A stretch of DNA of 64,000 nt from Melioribacteraceae bacterium (GTDB lineage Bacteria; Bacteroidota; Ignavibacteria; Ignavibacteriales; Melioribacteraceae). The notes beneath the pieces are model-generated. The model saw only the letters and a list, made by a program, of their open reading frames with translations. It was not told the origin of the DNA and made no database searches. Below are positions 8,327 through 17,503 of the stretch, one piece after another (the stretch's first letter is position 1; each line of letters opens with the position of its first letter). Location: the NCBI GenBank assembly GCA_023230485.1, contig JALNXG010000006.1, forward strand, positions 26,252 through 90,251, written 5' to 3'. Both the position numbers and the translations under genes were made by a program.

Positions 8327-9771
8327 TAAGAATAGATTTCATATTTTTGTCCTAGAAGCCAAAATTGCCGCGAAATATCAAAAGTTAATTCAACACAAGG
8401 ACCGAGAGCATCTGGATTCATTTTAAATGAATAGCCCGAATTAAGAGTACGCATTATTTCAGAAAGTATATTCTCACCTGCAAAGTATCTTATTAATGCG
8501 CTTAAAGTACCGTTGGATATAGTCATATTTTGAGTTTTGCATCTATTAAGTAAGTCGCGCATAAAATCATCAAGATTTTTTTTCCCACCTGAATATTTGA
8601 CAATTGCTGCATTTAAATTATGAGCGAAAAGATCACCTCGATAGTAAGGGATTCTTTGAAGATCGCTATCAGACCAAAAATCTTTAACTAAACGTTCGTT
8701 CTTTTCGTAACGGTATGGATTTTTAGCGTACTTTTCCAATACATTATTTACATCACTAAGATATTCATCGAATGAAATTAATTTAGAGCGTAATAAAATC
8801 AACCGGGCATAATAATCAGTGAACCCTTCTAAGAACCAATAGACTAATTGTTCAGGTGGTGAAGTGGGCATACTTGCGCCGACCCAATTATGAAATGTTT
8901 CGTGAGCTAAAACTTTTTTTAATCTAAAATCGATATCACGCGATTGATCAATAAATAAAGCAAACGAATTAAATCTTCCTGTGCCGGCTTGATCACCACT
9001 TCCACTTATCGGAAGTAGAGTTACTAAGAAAAAGGGGTAATTGAAATCATTCCAGAATGTTCGTTCATTTCTTATTACGGTCTCAGTAAAATCTAAAAAT
9101 TGATTATCAGAAAATTTATATTTTCCTTTAATTGCGACAAATATAGAATTACTACCGCTCATTTTTTTCGTAATACGAAAATCGCCGCCTGCGAAAATTG
9201 AATAGCGTAATTTCCAAAGTTGAGTTTTAAATTCTTGAGTCTTTTGATTTACCCCGAAGCTATTGGCTAGCGACCAATTTGATGGAATGTTTTTCCAAGT
9301 TATTCTAAATGAAAATTCTTTCTCGTCTCCCCAATCAGGAAGTATGAAAAATGTTTCACCAAGAAAGTGGATTGTTCCTTTTCTAATTACAGTTTGATAG
9401 TGATTGCCAAGCTCTATATCATCGTTACGAATTTCTTCCACTTGATATTCGAGTTTTACAAAAGTATTGGGAGTGTATCGAATGATTTTTTCGTTTTTTG
9501 TATTTGTATCTAAGATGTAAGTATTAGAAGATGAAGAGCGTAAGTTTTTAATTCCGTCATATTGTTTTTGACCCCCATATTCATTGGGGATAATAATTTT
9601 TGTTTCACCGGAGCTATCACCTTTAAATTCGAGAGTAATGGATAAGCGAAATAATTTCAGGTCGTAATACGGCTGAATCTCATACGAAATTGAGGGCTTA
9701 TCCGCATTCTTGGCATTCATTACCGAAAAGGCGAAAAGAAATATTAATACAATTAATCGGTAAACTTTCAT
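8269..9771 (-). CDS. M61-like (glycyl aminopeptidase-type) zinc metallopeptidase, secreted
   Basis: The 500-residue protein begins with a signal peptide (MKVYRLIVLIFLFAFSVMNA). The zinc site is HETFHNW, with the third ligand probably the glutamate in WFLEGFTDYYARL about 25 residues later. The HExxHNW plus EGFTDYY pair is characteristic of family M61. The N-terminal half is beta-rich, as in that family. It should act in the periplasm or at the surface. Its last 58 bases overlap the end of the convergent CHASE2 gene. Substrates cannot be inferred. Confidence 0.8.
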   Translation of the reverse strand: MKVYRLIVLIFLFAFSVMNAKNADKPSISYEIQPYYDLKLFRLSITLEFKGDSSGETKIIIPNEYGGQKQYDGIKNLRSSSSNTYILDTNTKNEKIIRYTPNTFVKLEYQVEEIRNDDIELGNHYQTVIRKGTIHFLGETFFILPDWGDEKEFSFRITWKNIPSNWSLANSFGVNQKTQEFKTQLWKLRYSIFAGGDFRITKKMSGSNSIFVAIKGKYKFSDNQFLDFTETVIRNERTFWNDFNYPFFLVTLLPISGSGDQAGTGRFNSFALFIDQSRDIDFRLKKVLAHETFHNWVGASMPTSPPEQLVYWFLEGFTDYYARLILLRSKLISFDEYLSDVNNVLEKYAKNPYRYEKNERLVKDFWSDSDLQRIPYYRGDLFAHNLNAAIVKYSGGKKNLDDFMRDLLNRCKTQNMTISNGTLSALIRYFAGENILSEIMRTLNSGYSFKMNPDALGPCVELTFDISRQFWLLGQKYEIYSYQLREGTSDKKCLDWFNVK

Positions 9772-10021
9772 CTATATAGGCATCTCCGAAGTAATAAGAT
9801 ATCATAAAGCATAATATATAATTTTACAATAACATCGACACGAAAATATCAGGGTAAAAATTTTGGGATATTTTAGAATTAATATTTTTATGTCCTCCCA
9901 ATCATTCCGATTCGTCTCAATTTAATTGCTTCTGCTTTTGATAACTTCCGCTTGCATATTGGCATAATATACGCGGCTAAAATTATATTTTGATGAAAAT
10001 CTTGTTCTAATTTACGTTCTA

Positions 10022-11458
10022 TTAATGTGCTTCAGAAAAACCAAGTTCATCATTAAAGGTATATAGATTTTCTGTTTTAATTATTTCAAATCCCGCTTCG
10101 TTAATTTTGCTCATTAAGTCAAGTATGCTTTTCTGATCAATTTCGTTCCAGTTCCCATCTTTATAACGACATCTCCAATGGTCTGTACAGAATGTTTCTT
10201 TGATTCCATCCGGATATACTTTAATACCGCGATTAGTAATAAGTTTTAGTTTAAGTGAATCATTAAAAACATTATCCAATTGATTGCCAATATCATGGGG
10301 TGCACCAATCCAATCGATAAATACATCTACTCCTACTAATTTTTTTATTTCAGGAACTTCATGTGATGCATGAATTAAATCCAATGGATTAGGTGCATAG
10401 TAATGAGCCGCTCTTAATTCGTGTGGGGTTTTTCCAAGATTGGAAATTACTGCTTCGGCAAATTCTGCTGTCCCAACTCTTACACTTGAAATACCTTGTT
10501 CAAATATATCACCGGTATGAATACCATTTTCAATTGTTCTGAACCATGCATTATGAATTGCTTCTGCGGGAGCTATCTGACCGATATGAACAAGCATCAT
10601 TACGGCTGAAAGTAATAGTCCGGAGGGATTAGCAAGATTTTTCCCTGCGATATCGGGTGCAGAACCATGAATAGCTTCAAACATTGAAAGATGTTCGCCG
10701 ATATTAGAGGAACCCGCCAAACCAATTGAACCTGAAATCTGAGCTGCTACATCGGAAAGAATATCGCCATATAAATTGCTCATTACGATTACGTCAAATC
10801 TTTCGGGAGTATCTGCGAGGCGAGCCGCACCGATATCCACAATCCAGGTATCATTTTCAATTTCGGGATATTCAGGAGCAATCTCTTTGAATACCTGATG
10901 ATATAGACCATCGGTAATCTTCATAATATTATCTTTAACGAAGAGAGAGACTTTTTTTCTTCCATATTCCCGCGCATATTCAAAAGCATAGCGGATAATT
11001 TTTTCGGTGCCGGCACGGCTGAATAATTTCAAACATTGATATACTTGTGAAGTCTGTCGATGTTCAATTCCGGCGTAAACGTCTTCTTCGTTCTCTCTAA
11101 TAATTACAACGTCCATATCGGGATGCTTAGAGCGTATAAATGGTCGGTATGATTTACAAGGTCTTACATTTGCATAGAGACCGAATGCTTTACGAGTAGT
11201 TACATTCAGACTTTTGTATCCCCCACCGCGTGGAGTTGTAATAGGTGCTTTTAAGAATACTTTTGTATGCTGTAAAGATGAAAAAGCGTTCGATGATAGA
11301 CCGGTATCGATTCCGCTTAGATAAACCTTCTCACCAATCTCAATTTCTTCGATTTCGAGCTTAGCACCGGCTGCTTCTAAGATTTTTAATGTGGCGTCCA
11401 TAATTTCAGGACCGATTCCATCGCCTCTCGCTACTGTAATTGGTATATATTCAGACAT
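10022..11458 (-). CDS. icd: Isocitrate dehydrogenase, long Thermus-like type
   Basis: The enzyme oxidatively decarboxylates isocitrate to 2-oxoglutarate in the TCA cycle. Seen: ARGDGIGPEIM, the isocitrate-specific S-x-N-x-x-x-R substrate motif in SLNVTTR, the catalytic/metal segment MSNLYGDILSDVAAQ and HGSAPDIAGKNLANPSG. The total of 478 residues includes a C-terminal extension of about 140 residues, as in Thermus-type enzymes, which argues against isopropylmalate dehydrogenase. The coenzyme pocket reads Asp-Ile (APDIAG). NADP enzymes usually have Lys-Tyr there, so NAD use is predicted. AAAGGA stands seven bases before the ATG at 11458. It is divergent from the M16 pair. The 250 bases downstream hold no convincing gene. 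Confidence 0.9.
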   Translation of the reverse strand: MSEYIPITVARGDGIGPEIMDATLKILEAAGAKLEIEEIEIGEKVYLSGIDTGLSSNAFSSLQHTKVFLKAPITTPRGGGYKSLNVTTRKAFGLYANVRPCKSYRPFIRSKHPDMDVVIIRENEEDVYAGIEHRQTSQVYQCLKLFSRAGTEKIIRYAFEYAREYGRKKVSLFVKDNIMKITDGLYHQVFKEIAPEYPEIENDTWIVDIGAARLADTPERFDVIVMSNLYGDILSDVAAQISGSIGLAGSSNIGEHLSMFEAIHGSAPDIAGKNLANPSGLLLSAVMMLVHIGQIAPAEAIHNAWFRTIENGIHTGDIFEQGISSVRVGTAEFAEAVISNLGKTPHELRAAHYYAPNPLDLIHASHEVPEIKKLVGVDVFIDWIGAPHDIGNQLDNVFNDSLKLKLITNRGIKVYPDGIKETFCTDHWRCRYKDGNWNEIDQKSILDLMSKINEAGFEIIKTENLYTFNDELGFSEAH

Positions 11459-11673
11459 TCTATATCCTTTTAAAAATAATTAAGCAATATAATAAAATTC
11501 GCTCCATTTTTATATTCTTAGAAAAGGAGATAATGGAAAACGTCTATGAGTTTTTATTGTATCGCATTATTTTATAATTTTACTTTATAAATCGGAACTA
11601 ATTATAGTTGTCGACCGTCTAAATTTAGTTATAACAAAAAACAAAACACACACTAACAAACCGGGATTAAGTA

Positions 11674-12996
11674 ATGAAGCTAAAATTATTTTTGGTTCTA
11701 TTTATTGCTGGTTCAGTTTTATATGGTCAAACACGTAAAATTGAATTTACGCAATACGATATGGATAATGGAATCCACGTTATTCTTCATCAGGATAATA
11801 GCACGCCAATAGTGGCGATCACGATGACTTTTCATGTAGGCTCAAAGAATGAAGACCCAACAAGAACAGGTTTTGCTCACTTTTTCGAACATCTGATGTT
11901 CGAAGGTTCAAAGTATATGGAACGCGGAGATTATGATAAACTTTCGCAGAATGCAGGAGGTACTAATAATGCAAGTACTTCTTTCGACAAAACATTTTAT
12001 TATCAAGTACTTCCATCAAATCAGTTAGAATTAGGTCTTTGGATGGAATCAGAAAGATTAGCTCACTTAAAGATCGATAGCATTGGTGTTGAAACTCAAA
12101 GGAAAGTAGTAAAAGAAGAAAGAAGCCAGAGATATGATAATCAACCTTATGGATCGATATTCGAGCAGACATTCAAAAGGGCGTATAAAGTTCATCCATA
12201 TAGATGGATGCCAATCGGATCGGCTCAATATATAGATCAAGCAACGCTCGGTGAATTTATGGCTTTCTACAACAAATTTTATGTGCCACAGAATGTAACA
12301 ATCTCAATTGCAGGTGATATTGATTTAGCAAAAGCAAAAGAATTAGTAGCAAAATATTATGGTGATATTCCAAGAGGAATAGAAGATATAAAGAAAGTTG
12401 ATGTAGTAGAACCACCTTTGGGAGGTGAAGTAAGAGATGTAGTTTATGATAATATTCAGTTGCCATTAGTATTAGAAGCATATAGAATACCGGCACAGGG
12501 AACAAAAGATTATTATGCAATAGAGATGCTTAGCTCACTTTTATCAAAGGGACAGAGTTCTCGTCTTTATAAAGAGATTGTTGATAAACAGCAGAAAGCG
12601 GTTTTCTTAAGCTCGATGAATTACGCTATGGAAGATCCGGGCTTATTTGTAGTTTATGGTATTACAAATATGGGTGTAACACCTGAAGATTTAGAAGCCG
12701 TTATTGAAACAGAACTTACTAAAGTAAAAGAGAAAACAATTGACGAACAGGAATTTCAGAAACTCCGCAATCAGATCGAAAGTGATTTCGTTAACTCAAA
12801 CAGCACAATGATCGGTATAGCAAATTCATTAGCAGATTATTATGTTTATTTCGGAGATGCTAATTTGATAAATACAGAGATTGACCGCTATATGAAGGTT
12901 ACAAAGGAGGATATTAGAGATGCAGCTAAAAAATATCTTTCACCTGAAAATAGAGTAGTGCTATATTATTTACCTAAATCAGCTGAAAAAAAATAA
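11674..12996 (+). CDS. M16 family zinc peptidase, catalytic subunit
   Basis: The 440-residue protein has an N-terminal signal peptide (MKLKLFLVLFIAGSVLYGQ) and the inverted zinc motif HxxEH in FAHFFEHLMFEGS, with a downstream glutamate in VVKEERSQRYDNQPYG. Two M16 half-domains fill the chain. It should cut peptides in the periplasm. The second M16 gene starts 13 bases later behind GGAG, so they form an operon. Pairs of a catalytic and a non-catalytic M16 subunit are known to make heterodimers in bacteria, and that arrangement fits here. Confidence 0.92.
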   Translation: MKLKLFLVLFIAGSVLYGQTRKIEFTQYDMDNGIHVILHQDNSTPIVAITMTFHVGSKNEDPTRTGFAHFFEHLMFEGSKYMERGDYDKLSQNAGGTNNASTSFDKTFYYQVLPSNQLELGLWMESERLAHLKIDSIGVETQRKVVKEERSQRYDNQPYGSIFEQTFKRAYKVHPYRWMPIGSAQYIDQATLGEFMAFYNKFYVPQNVTISIAGDIDLAKAKELVAKYYGDIPRGIEDIKKVDVVEPPLGGEVRDVVYDNIQLPLVLEAYRIPAQGTKDYYAIEMLSSLLSKGQSSRLYKEIVDKQQKAVFLSSMNYAMEDPGLFVVYGITNMGVTPEDLEAVIETELTKVKEKTIDEQEFQKLRNQIESDFVNSNSTMIGIANSLADYYVYFGDANLINTEIDRYMKVTKEDIRDAAKKYLSPENRVVLYYLPKSAEKK

Positions 12997-13009
12997 CGGA
13001 GAGAACGAA

Positions 13010-15085
13010 ATGAAAAATAAAGTTTTAATTCTATTAGTATTATTTGCTTTTGTCTCGATGAATTATGGTCAGCTTGATCGAAGCAAAATTCCGCAAGCCG
13101 GAACTGCACCTGTAATAAATCTTGGCAATTATGATTCATTTACACTTGCAAACGGATTGAAAGTATTCGTAGTTGAAAATCATAAGCTTCCGAAAGTATC
13201 TTTTAATTTAATTATCGATAGAGACCCGGTAAATGAAAAAGATAAAGCCGGATATATTGATATGGCGGGTCAGCTATTAAGAACGGGTACGAAGACACGC
13301 ACTAAAGATAAAATTGATCAAGAGATTGATTTTATTGGAGCTGCCTTATCCACATCTTCGACCGGAGTTTTTGGATCTTCATTAAAAAAGCACACAAATA
13401 AATTGCTCGATATTATGAGTGATGTGGTATTGAATCCTCAATTCAAACAAGAAGAATTAGATAAGATCAAGAAACAGACATTATCGGGATTAGCTTCACA
13501 GAAAGATGATCCAAGTGCTATTGCCTCAAATGTATCAACAGTTTTAACTTTTGGAAAAGATCATCCTTATGGTGAACTTACTACTGAGACAACTGTTGAA
13601 AATATTTCGCTTGATGATCTAAAAGGATATTACTCTACTTACTTCAAACCAAATATCTCTTATTTAGCAATTGTAGGTGATATTAATAAGGGTGAAGCAA
13701 AAAAATTAGTAGAAAAGTATTTTGGTAAATGGAAAAAAGGTGAAGTAGCTAAAAACACATTCGCTGCTCCATCGCAGCCATTATTAGCAAAAGTAGCAAT
13801 GGTTGATAGACCGGCTTCAGTTCAATCAGTTTTAAATATTACATATCCGATTGATTTAAAAGTTGGTACGCCCGATGTTATAAAAGCGAATGTAATGAAT
13901 ACAATATTAGGCGGTGGATTCCAATCCAAAATAAATAATAATCTTAGAGAAGTTCATGGTTATACTTATGGTGCCGGATCGTCTATCGATGCTGATAAAT
14001 ATGCAGGAAGATTTTCAGTTTCTACAACCGTTCGTAATGCAGTTACGGATAGTGCTATCACCGAAATTCTCAATGAAATGAGAAAAATGAGAAGTGAGAA
14101 AATAACTGATGAAGAATTGCAATCTACAAAAAACTATATGACAGGCGGATTCGCTCGTTCATTAGAAAGCCCACAGACTATTGCTAATTTTGCTATCAAT
14201 ATCGATAGATATGGATTGGATAAAGATTACTATAAAAATTACCTCACTCGTCTAAGTGAAGTAACAGTGGATGATGTTCAGGAAGTTGCTAAGAAATATG
14301 TAAAACCAAATAACGCATATATTCTTGTAGTAGGAAATGCAAGTGAAGTGGCAAAAACATTAACGAATTTTACGATTAATAATAAAGTTAATTACTATGA
14401 TATCTATGGTAATGAAGTTGATCCAGCGGCGCAAAATCTTCCTGCCGGCGTAACCGTAAAATCTGTATTGGATAAATATACAGAAGCAGTAGGCGGCAAA
14501 GAAAACTTATTAAAGATAAATGATAAGACAATGAAATTAAGTGCATCGGTTCAGGGAATGAATTTGACGATTACAATCTCTCAAAAAGTACCCAATAAAT
14601 TATATCAGAATCTTGATGCCGGAGTATTCCAACAGAAGACAGTTTTTGATGGCGAAAAAGGGAAAGTATCTGCAATGGGTCAAGAGCAGGAAGTTACCGG
14701 TTCTGCTTTAGAAGAGATGAAAGTTCAGGCAGCCATTCATGGACATCTTGATTATGCAGCTCTTGGTGTAAAACCGGAACTTACAGGAATGGAAAAAATT
14801 AATGGAAAAGATGCTTATAAAGTAACTCTTAATTATCCATCTGGCAGCAAAGCTACTCAATATTATGATGTAGAAAGCGGTTTCTTAGTTCGTAGTACTT
14901 CTACTGTTGAATCTCCGCAAGGAACATTTACTCAGACTTCTGATTTTGGTGATTATAAAGAAGTTGAAGGAATTAAATTCCCATTCAAAATGCATCAGAG
15001 CGTAGGACCGCAGGATATTGAGCTTACAGTTGATTCTATTGAGATTAATACAGGTCTTTCAGATTCATTATTTGAAGTGAAGTAA
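13010..15085 (+). CDS. M16 family peptidase homologue lacking the zinc site, with C-terminal extension
   Basis: The 691-residue protein has a signal peptide (MKNKVLILLVLFAFVSMNYG) and an M16 fold over residues about 35-460. Where HxxEH is expected it reads AGYIDMAGQLLRTGTKTRT, so zinc binding and catalysis should be lost. GGGFQSKINNNLREVHGYTY and the DVQEVAKKYVKPNN segment match non-catalytic M16 partners. Residues about 475-691 form an extra beta-rich domain (AVGGKENLLKI, YYDVESGFLVRS, GIKFPFKMHQS) that resembles the LolA/LppX-like lipoprotein-carrier fold seen in other Bacteroidota proteins. That resemblance is my judgement by eye. It is probably the partner of the upstream catalytic subunit. 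Confidence 0.88.
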   Translation: MKNKVLILLVLFAFVSMNYGQLDRSKIPQAGTAPVINLGNYDSFTLANGLKVFVVENHKLPKVSFNLIIDRDPVNEKDKAGYIDMAGQLLRTGTKTRTKDKIDQEIDFIGAALSTSSTGVFGSSLKKHTNKLLDIMSDVVLNPQFKQEELDKIKKQTLSGLASQKDDPSAIASNVSTVLTFGKDHPYGELTTETTVENISLDDLKGYYSTYFKPNISYLAIVGDINKGEAKKLVEKYFGKWKKGEVAKNTFAAPSQPLLAKVAMVDRPASVQSVLNITYPIDLKVGTPDVIKANVMNTILGGGFQSKINNNLREVHGYTYGAGSSIDADKYAGRFSVSTTVRNAVTDSAITEILNEMRKMRSEKITDEELQSTKNYMTGGFARSLESPQTIANFAINIDRYGLDKDYYKNYLTRLSEVTVDDVQEVAKKYVKPNNAYILVVGNASEVAKTLTNFTINNKVNYYDIYGNEVDPAAQNLPAGVTVKSVLDKYTEAVGGKENLLKINDKTMKLSASVQGMNLTITISQKVPNKLYQNLDAGVFQQKTVFDGEKGKVSAMGQEQEVTGSALEEMKVQAAIHGHLDYAALGVKPELTGMEKINGKDAYKVTLNYPSGSKATQYYDVESGFLVRSTSTVESPQGTFTQTSDFGDYKEVEGIKFPFKMHQSVGPQDIELTVDSIEINTGLSDSLFEVK

Positions 15086-15118
15086 AAAAACATTATAATA
15101 ATAGTTATAGATTTTTAT

Positions 15119-15153
15119 TCATCGCCTCTTAAATAGAGGCGGTGTTGTTTTAA
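15119..15153 (+). terminator. Intrinsic terminator after the M16 operon
   Basis: Perfect 7-bp stem CGCCTCT (15123-15129) / AGAGGCG (15135-15141) with a 5-base loop, followed by a T-rich tract (15142-15151, interrupted by G). It separates the M16 operon from the exchanger gene. Confidence 0.8.
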
Positions 15154-15171
15154 TATTAGCGAAAGGGATAA

Positions 15172-16149
15172 ATGACATTAGCGATAATAGCAATAATTTG
15201 TGGGGTGATATTACTTGTATGGAGTGCGGATAAGTTTGTAGAGGGTTCGGCATCCACTGCTCGGTATTTTGGAATGCCGCCATTATTAATCGGAATGGTA
15301 GTCGTGGGATTCGGTACTTCCGCTCCCGAAATGGTAGTCTCAGCATTGGCTTCATTACAAGGAAATCCGGGAATCGCAATCGGTAATGCTTATGGATCCA
15401 ATATTGCAAATATCGGATTGATTCTAGGTATAACGGCTTTAATTAGTCCCATAGTTATTCACTCAAATATTTTACGAATAGAACTCCCTATACTTGCCGG
15501 TGTTACGGCTCTATCTATATTCTTAATTTATGATTTAGAGATTTCTTTTCTCGATGCGATTATTTTGTTAATAGTTTTTGGCGGATTAATGTATTGGACT
15601 ATTCGTCAAAGAATAAAGGAGAAACAGGATCCTTTAGCTAAGGAAATCGAAGAAGAAACGGTAACCCATTCGATGCCTATTAAGAAATCAGTTTTTTGGT
15701 TAGTCGTTGGATTGATTTTGTTGATTGTCAGTTCTCGAATTTTGGTGTGGGGGGCGGTAGAGCTTGCTACAATTTTCGGAGTAAGTGATATGATAATAGG
15801 ATTAACCATAGTGGCGGTCGGTACCTCTTTACCCGAACTCGCATCTTCGATTATTGCAGTACGGAAAGGCGAGCATGAAATAGCTCTCGGAAATATTCTC
15901 GGTTCAAATCTATTTAATACATTGGCAGTGGTTGGAATTGCCGGAGCAATAACTCCGATTAACGTTACACCCGAAACGCTTTCAAGAGATATAGTAATTA
16001 TGGCAGGATTAACCCTGTTCCTTTTTGTAATTGGCTACGGATTTAAAACGAAGCATGGACGCATAAATAGAATAGAAGGAGCGGGACTATTATTATTCTA
16101 TATTGCATACACAACCTACTTAATATCCATGACATTTGCTGCACGATAA
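15172..16149 (+). CDS. Na+/Ca2+ (CaCA family) exchanger, YrbG-like
   Basis: The 325-residue membrane protein has about ten hydrophobic helices and two inverted repeats. Each repeat carries the family alpha motif: FGTSAPEMVVSALAS with GNAYGSNIANIGLILG, and VGTSLPELASSIIA with GNILGSNLFNTLAVVG. The acidic residues in the two (S/T)xPE motifs are the ion ligands. A cytoplasmic loop at about 145-170 is charged. It should export calcium (or another divalent ion) using the sodium or proton gradient. The 299 bases that follow hold no gene, only a weak hairpin at 16261-16281 (GGTCTT / AAGACC) without a clear T tract. Confidence 0.93.
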   Translation: MTLAIIAIICGVILLVWSADKFVEGSASTARYFGMPPLLIGMVVVGFGTSAPEMVVSALASLQGNPGIAIGNAYGSNIANIGLILGITALISPIVIHSNILRIELPILAGVTALSIFLIYDLEISFLDAIILLIVFGGLMYWTIRQRIKEKQDPLAKEIEEETVTHSMPIKKSVFWLVVGLILLIVSSRILVWGAVELATIFGVSDMIIGLTIVAVGTSLPELASSIIAVRKGEHEIALGNILGSNLFNTLAVVGIAGAITPINVTPETLSRDIVIMAGLTLFLFVIGYGFKTKHGRINRIEGAGLLLFYIAYTTYLISMTFAAR

Positions 16150-16448
16150 AAATAATTTTAAGATCAGTAATTTGATTGTGTAGAATTGCTGATGATTAAA
16201 AAAAATAATTATTGTTACAACATAACATTTCTTATAGCATTAAAGCAATGCCAAAAATAGGGTCTTGATTTTATTAAGACCTAAAAGTATTATTGACCCA
16301 CGAACAAATTTAACTTTTTTGGTTTTAAGAAATTCTAATGATTGTTTCATTGCAATGGAGTATTTGTTTATGGAATTAATTAGATACAAGTTCAGAAACT
16401 TCCCTTCTTTTATCATAATTTATAATACATTTTATTATTAGGTAAACA

Positions 16449-17501
16449 ATGAAAATTATAATATCCTTATTACTTCTTTTGCTAATCTCACAATATTCAT
16501 GCAGTCCAACGGAACCCGAAGAAAAGAAAGTGTCTCCTCCAGACACAACAAGTCAAAACTTTAGCTTTGAGACAGTAGAGTTCGGAAACGGATATGCATC
16601 AAGTCTTTTTGAAGATGTATGGGTGTTTGATGAAAATAATATATGGGCTGTCGGAGATTTAGATTTAGATGGCAATTATACAAATATAATGAGATGGGAT
16701 GGAAAGAAATGGTTTCCACAACTGCCATATATAACCAGCAGTGGATTATCAGGAATATGGGCAGCAGATTCGAGTAACATATATTTTGCCTGCGGAGCAA
16801 TAGCTAAATATGAAAAAGGAAAAATTATAGAATATGACTTAGGGGCATTAGGATTACCATCACGAGAGGGTGTGGAAAAGATATGGGGATCGAGCAACAA
16901 GAATATATGGGGAGTAGGCTGGTGGGGTACGATAGTTCATTTTGACGGTAAAGAATGGAAAAAAATAGAATATGATAGAAAATGGCTTTTCTTCAGTATT
17001 ACAGGGAATAAAGAAACCGGAATTGCTTATGCCTTAGCAAGAAATAGTGAAGATGGATTTATAATAGTAGAATTAAGCGAAGGAGGTGCAAATGTTATTT
17101 ATGATGGAAGTAAAGATGAACAAGCATTGAGATCAATTCAGATGAAGTATTATGAAGACAAACTCTACTTAGGAGATTTGGATATGAGGAGCACAAAAGC
17201 ATGGTATTATGATTTGGAAACAAAAAAAGCTGTAATACAGAGGGATTTTAGAGGTACCAAATTAAATGTTGGAATATCACAAATAGCAATGATAAAAAAC
17301 AATGATATTTATTATATCGGAGAGAGTTTAGATGGTTTACAGGGAACGTTAATACATTATAATGGGAAAAATTATAAAGGATTTATTGGGCAATTTAATT
17401 CATTATCAAATTATGGAGGAGCACATACAGATGGCAATATTTGTGTAACAGTAGGTTTTCATAATAACAAAGCTTTCTTAACCAAAATTAGGAGAAACTA
17501 A
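16449..17501 (+). CDS. Surface lipoprotein with beta-propeller-like repeats, function unknown
   Basis: The 350-residue protein starts with a lipoprotein signal ending in the lipobox ISQYSC. Repeated segments such as DVWVFDENNIWAVGD, GIWAADSSNIYFACG and KIWGSSNKNIWGVGWWGT follow the pattern of short propeller blades (W-x-x-[DSN]-x-x-[ND]-I-[WY]-x-x-G). It should sit at the outer membrane. Two bases separate it from the T9SS-exported protein gene, and the two are surely cotranscribed. No enzymatic motif is visible. A binding or structural role is the natural guess. Confidence 0.65.
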   Translation: MKIIISLLLLLLISQYSCSPTEPEEKKVSPPDTTSQNFSFETVEFGNGYASSLFEDVWVFDENNIWAVGDLDLDGNYTNIMRWDGKKWFPQLPYITSSGLSGIWAADSSNIYFACGAIAKYEKGKIIEYDLGALGLPSREGVEKIWGSSNKNIWGVGWWGTIVHFDGKEWKKIEYDRKWLFFSITGNKETGIAYALARNSEDGFIIVELSEGGANVIYDGSKDEQALRSIQMKYYEDKLYLGDLDMRSTKAWYYDLETKKAVIQRDFRGTKLNVGISQIAMIKNNDIYYIGESLDGLQGTLIHYNGKNYKGFIGQFNSLSNYGGAHTDGNICVTVGFHNNKAFLTKIRRN

Positions 17502-17503
17502 AA

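Noticed and set aside
9888..10013. Open frame on the minus strand just after icd, reading like coding sequence (ERKLEQDFHQNIILAAYIMP ... GMIGRT)
   Set aside because: No start codon except an internal ATG giving 25 residues, no ribosome site, and no family recognised. It may be a decayed remnant, but I cannot support a gene.
11524..11577. Fourteen-codon frame (MENVYEFLLYRIIL) behind AAGGAG in the icd/M16 divergent region
   Set aside because: The spacing from AAGGAG to ATG is only about 3 bases and nothing else supports translation.
12257..12520. Long minus-strand open frame inside the catalytic M16 gene
   Set aside because: Leucine/histidine-rich shadow of the coding strand with no ribosome site; the M16 frame is clearly the real one.
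16259..16283. Hairpin GGTCTT / AAGACC after the exchanger gene
   Set aside because: Only 6 bp with a 9-base AT loop and no T tract; too weak to call a terminator.
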